A DNA stretch of 64,000 bases, from the NCBI GenBank assembly GCA_022818135.1, contig JAFMSR010000002.1, forward strand, positions 44,018,699 to 44,082,698. The letters run 5' to 3'. The stretch comes from Saxidomus purpurata (taxonomy: Eukaryota; Mollusca; Bivalvia; Venerida; Veneridae). Shown here piece by piece: positions 43,395 to 54,450 of this stretch. A program made the translations under genes and the position numbers. The first letter of the stretch is position 1. The number at the start of each line of letters is the position of its first letter. The notes under the pieces were generated by a model, which ran no database searches, was not told the DNA's origin, and saw only the letters and a program-made list of their open reading frames with translations.

Positions 43395-44635
43395 ATAATG
43401 GCTAACCGTCAGAACTGACTATTATGGTCATGCGTTAGTTTACAGCAGTTCTTTTTAAACATTTTTTTCACTCTTTGTAACACTTTTAAACAATGATGCT
43501 TTTCTTAACGAGAGAATCTATGTTGCAGTTACTTTATTTTTACAGTACCATTCAAACCCAGCGTGTATCCTGCCCATAATAGTTTTTAATATTCGTAGGA
43601 GGTGTGAGGTAGAAGTAGATCATATAGATAGGAATGTAACAAAATGACTGTTCGTAGCAATACCTGAATAATTTAGAAAGCATATCGATCTGTATAATGG
43701 ACGTAATACAGCATATAAGATGTTGTTCAACAAGAGTTAAAGTCTTGGAGATCAGGTTTAATTTACATAGCATTTTTGTGCGCAGAACTGGATACAAGTA
43801 TATTCTGAACTATCAATAGACTTAAAACCTGCACTCCCCTGTGTAACCTTTAAAGCCAAATATATTTTCAGTTTTATCTGTTACATTGTTAGGTGAACAA
43901 AGAGATTCATTTTAGTTTGAAGATGTTTTGCTGGTAACCAGATATTAAGGTGTCTAGCTATCACTACACATAGAGATGTACCAGCTCTTGTTTGGTGCAT
44001 ATAGTCTATCATTTTTTTCCATCTCAGATCTTTAGAATATGTTTTATTATTATGAACTGTTAATTTGTGTAAAGGTTGTGTCTATACATGTGCAGATGTA
44101 CCATATACCTTTTGATATGATACTGTTGACTGACAGTATTTACGTTGTAATGCAGATCTACAATACAGAACATGTTTCATTCCCCACAAGTACAAGGCAT
44201 GCAGTTTTGCGATAATTGTGGTCATGTAGATCTAGTAAGAAAGAAATGAACAAATAGTCATAAGCCTTTGTTAAGGGTATATGTCGATCCAAATGTATGC
44301 TTCTTTCATCTACAGGTTCAGATATACAGTATGAGTGACTGTGGTCAAATGAAACATACTTTTGTTGTCTTTCAAATGATAAAACAGGATTTAGACTGTA
44401 ATTCCAAGAAATCGGTACATAAACATTTGAAAACAACATAACAAGGCTTTTAGGGTTCTTTATCACGCGAAAATAACCGTAAGACGACAACGATATTCCG
44501 CTGACGACGGAAGTGAGATTCCAGGCTGGGACAAAATGATTAAGTCAAGGTCATAGAAAAGCTTTCATTCAATCATTGTAGGGGGCGCTATTTATCTTTT
44601 ATTTAAGAGCGTCTCGGTGACCGAGAGAAAGCGCG
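43395..44635. other. stretch without gene or recognised repeat
   Basis: Two minus-strand ORFs (81 and 110 codons) have no recognisable motif or splice context. A 15-bp perfect palindrome, tctcggtgaccgaga, is at about 44612. Confidence 0.5.
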
Positions 44636-45088
44636 ACAACTGGCATCAGACCACAGTTATTTGCCCTTGGTAACCCAACAATACGGAAGAAGTTATAGGA
44701 AAAATAGTGCCTTTGTTTGAGGCTGGATATTATTTAATTTTTGAATGAAAGAGATGAGATAAATGTCATTTTTGGTCAGGGTAGACCTGAAATAGTTGTT
44801 GAATGTGCATTTTGTTTTAGTTTTTATGTCAAAATGTATTCAGTGACTTCTTGGTTACATCAGTGATTTTGCATGGTTCCAGCCATTTTCAGATATTATT
44901 CATACACATGAACTTAAATAGTAAAAAATAGTCAATCCCTAGTTTTCTGCCGCTGGAATTTTTCTCTTGGATGGTACTATTCAAAACTGGTTAGTTTTTT
45001 GGGTTTGGGATGTCAACAAAATTTTGACATGGCATAACGTTTATATAGAACATATAGTAAAAAATAACTGTGGTCTGAGGCCAACTAC
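44636..45088. mobile_element. 453-bp TIR element (MITE)
   Basis: Ends 'acaactggcatcagacc' (44636-) and, inverted, 'ggtctgaggccaactac' (to 45088) share a core 'cagaccacagttattt'. About 26 bp with three or four mismatches. No ORF. Confidence 0.6.
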
Positions 45089-46430
45089 AACAAATGGCAG
45101 CCATTTTGGACACAAAAAATAAGTTGGACAGTATATAGATTTTTCCATTTTTTTGTTTTGTTTCTTTCTTTCGTACATGTTATCTAAAGGCGGTCCCCCT
45201 TTGGGTTTTCTTTATGTTTTACCTCCCACCAACAGCTACCTCCAAACTCCGGCCAACGGCCACGATTTTTCATCCCGAATTGACAGAAAACCTCTCAAAA
45301 CGGCCAAAGAACACACTAACCGCCCGTCAAGATTTTGTCCGGAATAGGTTTCCATAAAGCAATTTTCGGAAAATTTCGAGTTATATTTTGGTGTGAAATT
45401 GGATCGTGGTCGGACGCGAAATTCGCCCACAAAATGGATGAACATGTATACGTCGCCCATTTCTGGTGTCCTAGGATGCACTACGACATCCATAAATTTG
45501 TATTTCGTGGATTATTTACTGTTCAGACACACTACGAGGCCAGAAATGGTTTACCGTCGTACACGACAGTCGCCCAATATTGGATTCTGATATTTATGTA
45601 CACCAATATCCTAAAATTGGTTCATTGTCGCAAAAGATATTACCAGCGCCCATTCCCCGAGATATACTACGACATCCATATAATTATTGGTCTATTGTCA
45701 TATATTGTTAGTTACTGCTCAAGTCAGGAAAAGGTTTACGTTTTACCCAACATATTCTTCACAGGACAGATATCATGGATCAAACACAGATCTAATTATG
45801 TATGTTCATGTAAAACATACAATACAGAATCCGGGACGGGAATTCAAGCTTGTGCTGTACATGCAAACACCTGCATAAAGTAGGTCACGGTATTAAATGA
45901 CCGAAATGTAATACGTCAGACATTACATGCAGATCTGCATATCTGATAACAAGTCTGCACCTGCAATCTGCATTATACTACCGAACAACTTCTCATGATT
46001 AAATGTGGTTTTGAATGTGTTAGAAAAGAAAATATAGGATACTTGTAGTTTATATCACGCAAAACTGTACGTACATGTGCTTTTAATATTTATTATACTT
46101 TTATTGCCACTTTGACATTCTGTATTAAACCCGATTTCTGAAAATTTTACAGAAGGAAAAAACTTCCTATTTTTACACAATATTATACAATACTTTCCTT
46201 AAACTTAGACTTACACCATTTTTCTTTTGCAAAAAATGTCACTTACACGAGTTTTGCGTTCAGCCCTCGATGTGCTCTTAACACAGGACGACTGTAGGCT
46301 TATTTCATTGCGGTATTTAAAATGTACCTCAGTAACCTAAATATGGGTGTTTGGTGTATGCGTCTGTGGCCCAAACGTAGGTTGTACAATATTACGTTCG
46401 ACATGACTTTAATATAAAACATGCAATCAT
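45089..46430. other. unassigned stretch with a 183-codon open frame
   Basis: 45335-45883 (+) is open for 182 codons and 45236-45493 (-) for 85, overlapping. Neither has a recognisable domain, start context or splice-site support, and the block 'tacgacatccat' repeats within the plus frame (45483 and 45668), so I do not call a gene. Confidence 0.4.
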
Positions 46431-46700
46431 CAATCGCCTTATTCTGGCTCGACAGTAGCCCGTATAATGTTTGTGAAAGTATTCAACTGAACACCGATTC
46501 TGGACATCTGTCGTATCCGCTCACGACCCAAAGTTAGGCTATTGTTTTTGTCAAAGTATTCAACTTAACACAAGTTCTGGGCAGCTGTCGTATCCTCTCA
46601 TTACCAAAGATAGGCTATTCTCGTGTCCGCTCAAGACCCAAAGTTAGGCTATTCTCGTGTCTGCCCACGACCAAAATATTATATGAAATTTCGGTAAATA
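46430..46700. repeat. imperfect tandem repeats
   Basis: 'cccaaagttaggctatt' with 'tcgtatcc' or 'tcgtgtc' blocks recurs four times at 38-110-bp spacing. Confidence 0.65.
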
Positions 46701-46944
46701 GACATGTCTCAATATTTGTTCGGATTCCTTTCTCATTATCGACTTACGGAGTGCAAAATAAATTTCAATCAGCGTTTTTACGGATAATATGTTTAGAAAT
46801 TGATAATTGATTAAACTCAAAAGTAATTAAGTTTACATCATTTACACTTTGATGGTCATCTGATTGTGGCTGAAAGGGACAATAGAGTCTTTACAATGTT
46901 TAGTACCACAAGCATAAACCTGCGCAAAAACAACAAGCTAACTT

Positions 46945-47105
46945 CACGGGGCCGCGGGGTAACTAGATGCTACGGGGCTCATTTCACGGGACTGCATGGT
47001 AACTAGGTGCTACGTAGCTTACTTTACGGGGCTGCGGGGTAACTAGGTGCTTCGGCGCTACCTTTACGGGACTGTGGGGATAAACGGGGCTGCGAGGCTA
47101 ACTTC
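46945..47105. repeat. GC-rich tandem repeat, about 43-bp unit, 4 copies
   Basis: 'ctgcggggtaactaggtgct' with 'acggggct' recurs. Strikingly GC-rich against AT-rich surroundings. Confidence 0.8.
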
Positions 47106-47579
47106 CTACTCGTGTAGTACGACGAGCCTTTATTACCTCGGAGTTCCGTTTAAATTATACTGGCGAGTTTTATTTACCTTTTTAATTACAGGAGCTTTTT
47201 TCAAATTCCACCAAACTTGACCCACATAGACCGTCGCAAATATTAAATTCAGAGATTAAACGTTTACCGGTATACTGATGTACTTGTATCGCATTTACGC
47301 CTGGTTTTCTTTATCTTTTACAATAGTTTTCCTAATATGATTTAAAAATAAAATCTCAACTGGATTTTTTTACTACATTTTCATTTAGTAAATATCTGAT
47401 GAGAATAGTATTGACACAAAGTAACTTGATACAATAATTTCATTCGTTAATAAATTCACTCAAGAAGCGTAACAGATCACCTATTTTTTTACAGAAAGCT
47501 TAACGTTGTAAGTAGGACATCTTTAAATTTCAGTAGGCAGGTTTTTTGAGAAAAAAAAAACTGCTTATTAGAATGGCGA

Positions 47580-48480
47580 TGTCATATGGAGGACGGGCGC
47601 CAAACATTGGTTTCCGTTCAATAACTTTAGTTAGGAGTGACCAATTGCAATAAAACATGGTGTGTAGGTAGCTTGCATGAAGACGTAGCTTGCGATTGCA
47701 TTTGGGGTCACAAGGGTCAAGGTCAAGGTCACTGTTACTAAAAATGGAAAAACGGTTTCCGCTCAATAACTCCAGTTAGGAGTGACTAATTGCAATGAAA
47801 TTCGATGTGTAGGTAGCTTTCATAGAGAGACATCTTGTAATCGCATTTGGGGTCACTAGGGTCAAGGTCAAGGGCACTGTAACTAAAAATAGGAAAATGG
47901 TTTCCGCTCAATACCTTGTGTTGGGAGTGAGCAATTGTAATGAAACTTGCGTGGAGAGGAAGCTTGGAGTCACTATGGTCAAGGTTAAGGTCACTGTTAC
48001 TAATAAATTTTTTTTTTGCTTTTTTTGTAATTTTTAAATTGTTTTAAGCAAAAAATAAATTGCGGGGGTCAAGGTCACTAGGGTCAAGGTCAAGGTCACT
48101 AAAAATAGATTTTTATTTTAGTTTTAGTTTTTAAATTGTTTTAAGCAAAAAACAAATTGCGGGGGTCAAGGTCACTAGGGTCAAGGTCAAGGTCACTGTC
48201 ACTAAAAATAGATTTTTATTTTTTTTCAGTTTTAAAATTCTTTAAAGGAAAATGGAAATTTTGGGTCAAGGTCACTAGGGTCAAGGTCACTCATACTAAA
48301 AATAAATTCAAGAAGAAAAAAAGTTCTTCATTTTTTAAATTGTTTAAGCAAAAAAAACTGTTCAGAGTTACTAAAAAAAATTTTTTTTTCAGTTTTAAAA
48401 TTCTTTAAAGGAAAATAAAAAATTTGGGTCAAGGTCACTAAGGTCAAGTTCAAGGTCAAGGTCACTCATACTAAAAGTAG
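47580..48480 (+). repeat. tandem repeat upstream of the acyl-CoA synthetase gene with 14 TCAAGGTCA sites
   Basis: The first part is three diverged ~146-bp units ('tttccgctcaataactccag' ... 'ggtgtgtaggtagcttgcat'). The second part is shorter units of 'gggtcaaggtcactaggg' + 'tcaaggtcaaggtcact' separated by A/T runs ('ttaaattgtttaagcaaaa'). I count 14 exact TCAAGGTCA between 47717 and 48464, several overlapping by three bases. Such GGTCAAGGTCA repeats are common in bivalve genomes. The lysine-rich 83-codon ORF inside is repeat. Confidence 0.85.
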
Positions 48481-48590
48481 ATTTAAGAAAAAAAAATTTT
48501 CTTCAATTTTTAAATTGTTTAAGCAAAAAAAAAGTTCTTTGCAGGGGGGGGGGTTAATTCTACAATTTCTACAGGCGCCGTTTAAACCTG

Positions 48591-48606
48591 CTTCTTCTTG
48601 TTACAG
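48591..48606 (+). other. probable splice acceptor of a 5'UTR intron
   Basis: The pyrimidine tract 'ctgcttcttcttgttacag' ends at 48606, 19 bp before the ATG of the acyl-CoA synthetase. This suggests a non-coding first exon upstream and places the promoter beyond, or inside, the repeat. Confidence 0.55.
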
Positions 48607-51600
48607 TTGTTAAAGTCAAATAGAGATGGGGGGAGCATTCAAACACAGTCATATAAAGGTTGATAAATATCACAAGGAGCCACAATTCAAGATTATCCAC
48701 GAGTGTCTACAAGAAAATTCAAGGACGAAACCAGACGTTGAAGCTTTTATTTTTGTCTCCATCGACGGCGGGAGAGAAAGCGTGACATGGTCGGCGCTAT
48801 ACGAAAGGTCGTGTTCGGCGGCAAGAGCTATGATACAAATTGGTGTACAAAGAAAGGAAGTCGTCGCCATCAATCTTCGTACATGTCCACAGTGGCTGCA
48901 TGCAACATTTGGTGCGATGCTTGCTGGCGCCATTCCGGTCAGTATTTCTTTTACATATACCGATGGCAGTGACTTTATAGCTATGATGGAAAAGCTTGGG
49001 TGTTGCTCACTTCTTGTGATGGATCCTGGAGTTGATGACGTTAACTGGAAAATAGTGCAAGGACAGTTGGATGACTTCGATGAAAGCGGGAACGTTAAAA
49101 GTACTAAAGTGCGGTATTTGCGGTATCTTGTAGGCGTCAACTTCCAAAATTGTTCGAGTCGTGTGAAAGTGTTTGAAGACTTCTTAGATGAAAAATGTAA
49201 AGATACTAGTCTTCCAGAAATACAAGCAGATCCTGATGATATTGCTTTGTTGTTACAGACGTCTGGGAGTACAGGATTACCGAAACTTGTTGCTCATACG
49301 CATGCATCAATCATTTCATTAGCTAGTTCAGAGTTAATAGCCCTGGATCCAAAGTACTTGCTATTCAACGACAGACCCTTTAACTGGTTCGGAGGATTTC
49401 CACTTACCGTTTTGATTGGACAAAGTCGTGTGACTATATCGGGATTCTGTGAAGCACCGAAGGACAAAATCGCTTTTATGAAAGAGGTCATAGAAAAAGA
49501 GCGATGTTCGTTAATTCTGGCGTTGCCTCCTCTAATGGCGGATCTAATCAAAAGTCAGGTCAAACTATTTTATATGATTTAAACGTTCATTTCTATTAAT
49601 AATATTCGAAATAATTAAAGAAACACAGGTGTAGCCATACGCTCGTGCTCTAGCGGTATCTTTGACTGCCATAGCTTCTTTTGCATATGTGTAATATTTA
49701 TTGTAACACTTTACTTTTTAACCATAATCATAGAAAATAGTTTGTATATAACCACAGTTTCGTTTAAACTCAGGATTTAAACCTGATAAGAGGAGCCATT
49801 AGGTATACATAGAATATTGTCATTTTGCGTAACCAGTGCTACTAAAACAAATCTACCCCCTTCCTCTGTGGGAAGCTCCATTTTGCCACAGAAACTAAGA
49901 AACTCTTTACCGTCAAACCTTTAGACATGCCTATGATATAAGTGTCGCAGACTCCTAAAAACTCAATCAAGGCGACGGTTTCCAAATCAGATCATAAAAT
50001 ATGCCTAATACGGTCAAGCAATAATATGCATCAAATAAACATGCGAGTTTGCCAACCTAGCTTTTGAGGACTGTAACATAACTCTTAACAAATACTATGT
50101 GAAATGTCGTCTGCTTTTGAAAACTGAGATATAATTTCGAGCTACTTACAAATATATGCAGTTTGATACTAGTAGATCACACCATTCTGGTGGGAAAAAT
50201 ATGAGTGACTTATATTTACTTGCATTGCTGAATTAGTCTTTTCGCACTGTATAATGAGCTAAAATATAATCCGCAAATGGAAGATAAAAGTAAAACTATC
50301 AGATAATGCACTTACTTTTCATATAAGAGGGGTGTTCGAAAAGTTTCCAGAAAATGATCATATCTTTTTCATAAATCGATTTACTTTTGACAAAATTTTG
50401 ACTGTAAATACATCAAAAGTATTTTGAAATCGCTATCCTGTTCTTTCTACTCCTTTTTCAAAAATGCACGTCTTTACAGTTGCTATAGCAAAGTCATGTT
50501 GTTGTGAGCAGTGTTGTCAGTAAATGCTCAAAAAGCCGTATTTCTCCGTAAAAATGTTTTGGTTTGCACGCAATGTCACGACGATCATGCGATTTCTGCA
50601 TGCACGTTTATTCAGTCAAAAAGAAGGGTGAACATGAATCCAGAGCACATAATTATAATTATTCGTGAAAATCTCAGGATTAACTGAATACAAGCAATTT
50701 AAAGGCAACAAAAATATTCAAAGTGCCAGTGAGATTGAGCGATGTCGAACGCAAATGTATTTGAATAGTACAATTATACACATGCTTAGGGAGACAAACG
50801 CGATCCAACTGTCCAGCAACGCCGTCCGGGTAAAATCGGACGAGATAGATTACCTACCGCATAAATGCATACGAAAACGTATACAGAATTTTTCAAACCT
50901 TTCTCACACACTCATAAATAAATTGCAAACGCTTTTAGGTCTGCAGTACAGTATTTAAACCTTATAGAAGCATGAGACGGTTTTACAAGAGCAAGGCTTG
51001 AAGCTATTTGAATTAAAAATATTTATTTTATGCCAACTAAAGAAATACTGTGTTTTATCAGTGAAATATATGAAGTGATGATATAGATTTCATATCAGTC
51101 ACAGTCAGTGTGAGTGATATAGGTCTGCCGGAACTACTTTTTAAAGTAGTGCATATACATAATTGTGCTTTTGCTTTAATAGTTAGCATAAAATAAAAAG
51201 AAAATGTGTTTGTTTCGAGTGGATATGGAATACACAAAATGTATATTTCAACCCAAAGTGATACAATTTTTGCATTATAAGTCGCGCTTCGCTCATGAAA
51301 ATATTAAAATTGTATCACTTCTCGGTGAGATATATTCCATATCCACTTAAAACAATCAAAAATCCTATATATATTTTGTTTGAAGCTCTCCTGCTCACGC
51401 CTACATGACGTTGTTATATAGCGACCATAAAACGGGCACGCGTGTCTTGGACTATGATGAAAATGCAACTACGGAAGACTACATATGCATTATTATTTTT
51501 ACAGAAGAAATTTTGTCCAAAGCATGTTGTGTCATAAAAGAGATACAAGTGTTCTCTGAAACTTTTTTTAAACGCCCCTCGTAGTCGTGTACATTGTATT

Positions 51601-52585
51601 TTTCAAAAGCGTGTGGTCTCTCATTGTTGCAATTTTAATGCACATGCTACTGCAGAAGCCGCCGTTAGGCAAAATTCAACCTACAAAAATTTCAGTAATT
51701 AATGCAGGCAAAATAGAACTTTAATGAGGCATAAAATCTAGAGAGCAAACCAAAACAATCTTATCAGTTAAGAATATTTGAGCATGTGGGTAGAAATCGA
51801 TTGTTATTAAATGTAACGATTTTTCTTTCATATAGGACCAAATACCACAAAACTGGCCAGTAGTAGTTGTATTGTTGGGAGGTCAGCCCATAACTAAATC
51901 GTTAACGGAAGGTATAGGCAGAGTTTCACAGTTCCTTGTCTGTATGTACGGCTCGTCGGAAGCGCTCCTATTAACTCATGCTGTAGTTACAGATGGTGAT
52001 AGTTTCAGCGAGTATGGATGCGGACCACCACTTACACTGAGGGGTTTGGAGATGAAAGTGGTTGATGAAAGCGGCCAAACTGTACCCGTGAATACAACAG
52101 GAGAGATATATGCACGATCGCCAGGTATGTTCAAGGAATATTTCAACGATCCAGAGAAAACCAAAGCTGCCATGACCACAGATGGTTGGTACAAGACAGA
52201 TGACGTTGGGAGAATTAATGAAAAAGGGGAATTTTTCGTTGAGGGTCGAAAATCCAATAAGATCATTTCAGGAGGAATGGTTGTTGCTCCAGAAATGTTA
52301 GAGCAAGTCATGAAAACATTTCCTGGTATTGATTCGGTTGTTATTGTTCCCGTGCCTGACGACGTCTGCTTTCAGGTTTTATGCGCATGCGTAGTAAAGA
52401 AGCAAGGATGTGACGTCACGGAGGAGCAACTTCGAAAGTGCTGCGAAAATTTCCACACGGATATACCTGGACTGTTCACAGTGTTGCCGAAATTTTATTT
52501 GTTTCTGGAAAGGTTTCCTGAAACGAATACAGGAAAGACAAACAGAAAAGAATTGGAAAGGATTGCGTGTAGTCAGTTCAAATAA
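48607..52585 (+). CDS. acyl-CoA synthetase, ANL superfamily (ACSF2-like), two coding exons
   Basis: Activates a carboxylic acid with ATP to an acyl-adenylate and transfers it to CoA. Exons 48626-49558 and 51836-52585 join in phase 0 to 560 residues, near the usual size for medium-chain family members. Motifs in order: P-loop TSGSTGLPK at 212-220, LLGGQPI at 324, YGSSEA at 349-354, GEIYARSPGMFKEYF, GWYKTDDVGR at 428-437, hinge GRKSNKIISGG at 448-458, and ETNTGKTNRKEL with the C-terminal catalytic Lys545. The start is fixed by an in-frame TAA 12 bases upstream. No clear mitochondrial presequence or signal peptide. Substrate cannot be told from sequence; ACSF2-like is the closest named group (inference). 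Two usually invariant positions differ (see findings). Confidence 0.92.
48626..49558 (+). CDS. acyl-CoA synthetase exon 1 (residues 1-311)
   Basis: Runs from ATG to DLIKSQ and the donor gtcaaac, a weak but phase-correct GT. Contains the N-terminal subdomain and the ATP-binding P-loop (212-220), followed by HTHAS and NWFGGFPL. Without splicing, the frame would end seven codons later, before half of the enzyme. Confidence 0.9.
50326..51581. mobile_element. decayed mariner-like element in the acyl-CoA synthetase intron
   Basis: 1256 bp, the canonical mariner size. The left end AGAGGGGTGTTCGAAAAG and the inverted right end CGAGGGGCGTTTAAAAAA are flanked by TA (50324-50325, 51582-51583). No intact transposase: only fragments such as the 97-codon frame at 50665, which I cannot align with certainty. 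Palindrome H5 lies inside it. Confidence 0.65.
51207..51358. repeat. 152-bp palindrome H5
   Basis: Arms 'agtggatatggaata' and its complement, then 'agtgatacaatttt' and its complement, close on GC-TTC-GC at 51286-51292. Confidence 0.85.
51836..52585 (+). CDS. acyl-CoA synthetase exon 2 (residues 312-560)
   Basis: Acceptor 'ttctttcatatag', then DQIPQNWPVVVVLLGGQPI, to the TAA at 52583. The usable frame begins 36 bases before the first TTG that an ORF scan would take as the start. Holds the YGSSE motif, the hinge and the mobile C-terminal domain. An AATAAA overlaps the stop codon; AATAAA near 53005 is a more plausible poly(A) signal. Confidence 0.9.
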   Translation, partial: DQIPQNWPVVVVLLGGQPITKSLTEGIGRVSQFLVCMYGSSEALLLTHAVVTDGDSFSEYGCGPPLTLRGLEMKVVDESGQTVPVNTTGEIYARSPGMFKEYFNDPEKTKAAMTTDGWYKTDDVGRINEKGEFFVEGRKSNKIISGGMVVAPEMLEQVMKTFPGIDSVVIVPVPDDVCFQVLCACVVKKQGCDVTEEQLRKCCENFHTDIPGLFTVLPKFYLFLERFPETNTGKTNRKELERIACSQFK

Positions 52586-52619
52586 AATGTACAGGTTCAG
52601 TAACATCATGTACGAAAAC

Positions 52620-53480
52620 AAACTCTGAGCCATTTCTGTACAGAATCTGTATCAGTTCTGGACAGAATGCATACAGAATTTCTGTTCACTGTACAGAGTA
52701 GACACAGACACAGAATCTGACATAAAAACTGTACAGAAAGTATTTTATTATCTGTATAGAATTACAGTGACCCGGATTTTTGTCTATGCAGAATATTGTA
52801 TCAGACAGAATTTTTGCTCTTTTTATTTTTACAAGACAGAATTTTAGTACTTTGTCTGTACAGATTATGGTCATGTTTTTGTTTACAACTTTGACAGGAA
52901 CTGGCAAAAACGATCAATAATGCGTTGCGACAAATGGCCGCCAATGAAAGTTAACACATGTTTATTCAGATAAAATGACTTAAATCTGCAAAAATACATG
53001 GAATTAAATAAAGTTACTTGGCAGAATAATACAGAAATTAGTATGCTACAAGTTAGGTTCTTAACATAGATTTAAGTGCAAACATCATGTATGGAAGTTG
53101 GAAATATATATGTATTGCGAAAAATGAGATACTGTTTATTTATAGATCATAATGATATTGTGTCACAAGTTCACAACCACTTTTCTGTACAGAAAGTATT
53201 ATGGTACAAATATTTTCTGCGCAGAATTCATTATGTGTACCTTTACTGATTATATTCTGTACAGAATATATCCTGCTTAATTTCTGCCTAGATTTTTGTT
53301 TGCCTAATTTAAATATTTTGCGAAATTCTGTACAGATTTTGTTCTTTGTCTTTATATTAAAAATGTTTATAGAATTCTGGTTCAACTATGTTTCGATGAA
53401 CCAGAATCTGCACAGATTTTCTGTATTTCAGTCTGTACATAATCTGGTTTCTATCTGCCCAGACCTTTTCGTACAGGATT
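52620..53480. repeat. degenerate array of TGTACAG dyads and CAGAAT motifs
   Basis: Seven TGTACAG sites (about 52637, 52691, 52730, 52858, 53185, 53260, 53329), most as TCTGTACAGA, plus many 'acagaat', 'gcagaat' and 'gacagaat' units. It follows the acyl-CoA synthetase stop directly and may include its 3'UTR. The 155-codon ORF at 53201 is composed of this repeat and its flank. Confidence 0.7.
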
Positions 53481-54024
53481 CTACAGACACATCTCTTATT
53501 ATAACTGCAACGCTATTTAAATGGGGTTTGTATCGCTCCAATCCCACATATAGTAGACAAAATAGTAGTGAAAGCTGCATAACATGCCAAATCAAAGGAC
53601 TGAAAGTGCTGGAGGGTCGATTGTCTCTGAACACATGTGTAAATATCAGGGCAACCCTACATGAGTAAAGTTATCAACAAACTGAAGACACAAATGTCCA
53701 CAGAGTTTGACCTTTAACCATATGTGTAAACTTTACTTTTGATAGGAACCCATGTGCTTACCTTTTGCATTCAGTGACTAATGTATGTTCAACTACCCTA
53801 TAAAGTATCATAGCTGTGAATGGTAACTGAGAAGTGGATTTTTACAAACCTGAACTGAAAATTCAAAGTTTGCACAACTTTTAATGTCATTCAAAAGTTA
53901 TGGGATTTGCCCATAGGGTTGAGTGTATTGTGTCAATAATACAAAATAAATTCTTATCCTAAATTGTAGGCAAAAACTGAACAATGAGCAAGATCAAAGA
54001 AGACACAGAGTAAATTAATAACTG

Positions 54025-54110
54025 AACAAGAAAAACAGTGATACAAAGTATCACAGCGGGCCCACAAACAAAACTGACATGTAAATATTCTAGAAATTGG
54101 TGATGATTGA
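54025..54110 (+). repeat. 86-bp dispersed repeat, copy 1
   Basis: About 5 mismatches to 59452-59537 in the same orientation. Contains the dyad GTGATAC-aaa-GTATCAC followed by 'agcgggcccacaaac'. Confidence 0.75.
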
Positions 54111-54357
54111 TGTTGAGGCATGGCCCCAAAAGAACCCAAGGAAACCAATTCTGGTTGTACAAGCAAAACCTGAACGACTACTGACTGAACTTTACTGTTA
54201 TCGAATAATATGTATACAGTATGTCTTATTAACATTATCCTTATAAGTTTGACATGAATGAAGTTTTCTATGATTATTTGCTGTAAAACATTTAAAATGG
54301 TTTAAAGTCTTAAAATTATAAGTAAAACAGAAGAAAAATGTAAAAAAACTGTTTTAA

Positions 54358-54450
54358 ATGGGTTTCGAACTCGCGTCCGCCGCAATAAGTCAGCGCAAAT
54401 TCAATTTCCAGCATCTCTACCAACTGCTCTATGTCCGCCGAATATAGAGT
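54358..54450 (-). mobile_element. tRNA-derived SINE head
   Basis: On the minus strand, A box 'tagagcagttggtagagatg' and B box 'gagttcgaaaccc'. The intervening arm is long and no acceptor stem forms. Confidence 0.5.

Noticed and set aside
45335..45883. 182-codon open frame on the plus strand as a gene
   Set aside because: No recognisable domain, an overlapping antisense frame, an internally repeated block and no splice or start support.
48157..48408. Lysine/phenylalanine-rich 83-codon ORF
   Set aside because: Translation of the A/T runs and GGTCAAGGTCA array upstream of the acyl-CoA synthetase.
50665..50958. 97-codon ORF as mariner transposase
   Set aside because: No convincing helix-turn-helix or D,D34D motif could be aligned by eye; kept only as interior of the mariner-like element.
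52579..52584. AATAAA overlapping the stop codon as poly(A) signal
   Set aside because: Cleavage about 20 nt later would leave almost no 3'UTR; chance overlap is likely in AT-rich DNA.
53201..53668. 155-codon ORF after the acyl-CoA synthetase
   Set aside because: Made of the TGTACAG-dyad region and the end of a dispersed element; no protein-like features.
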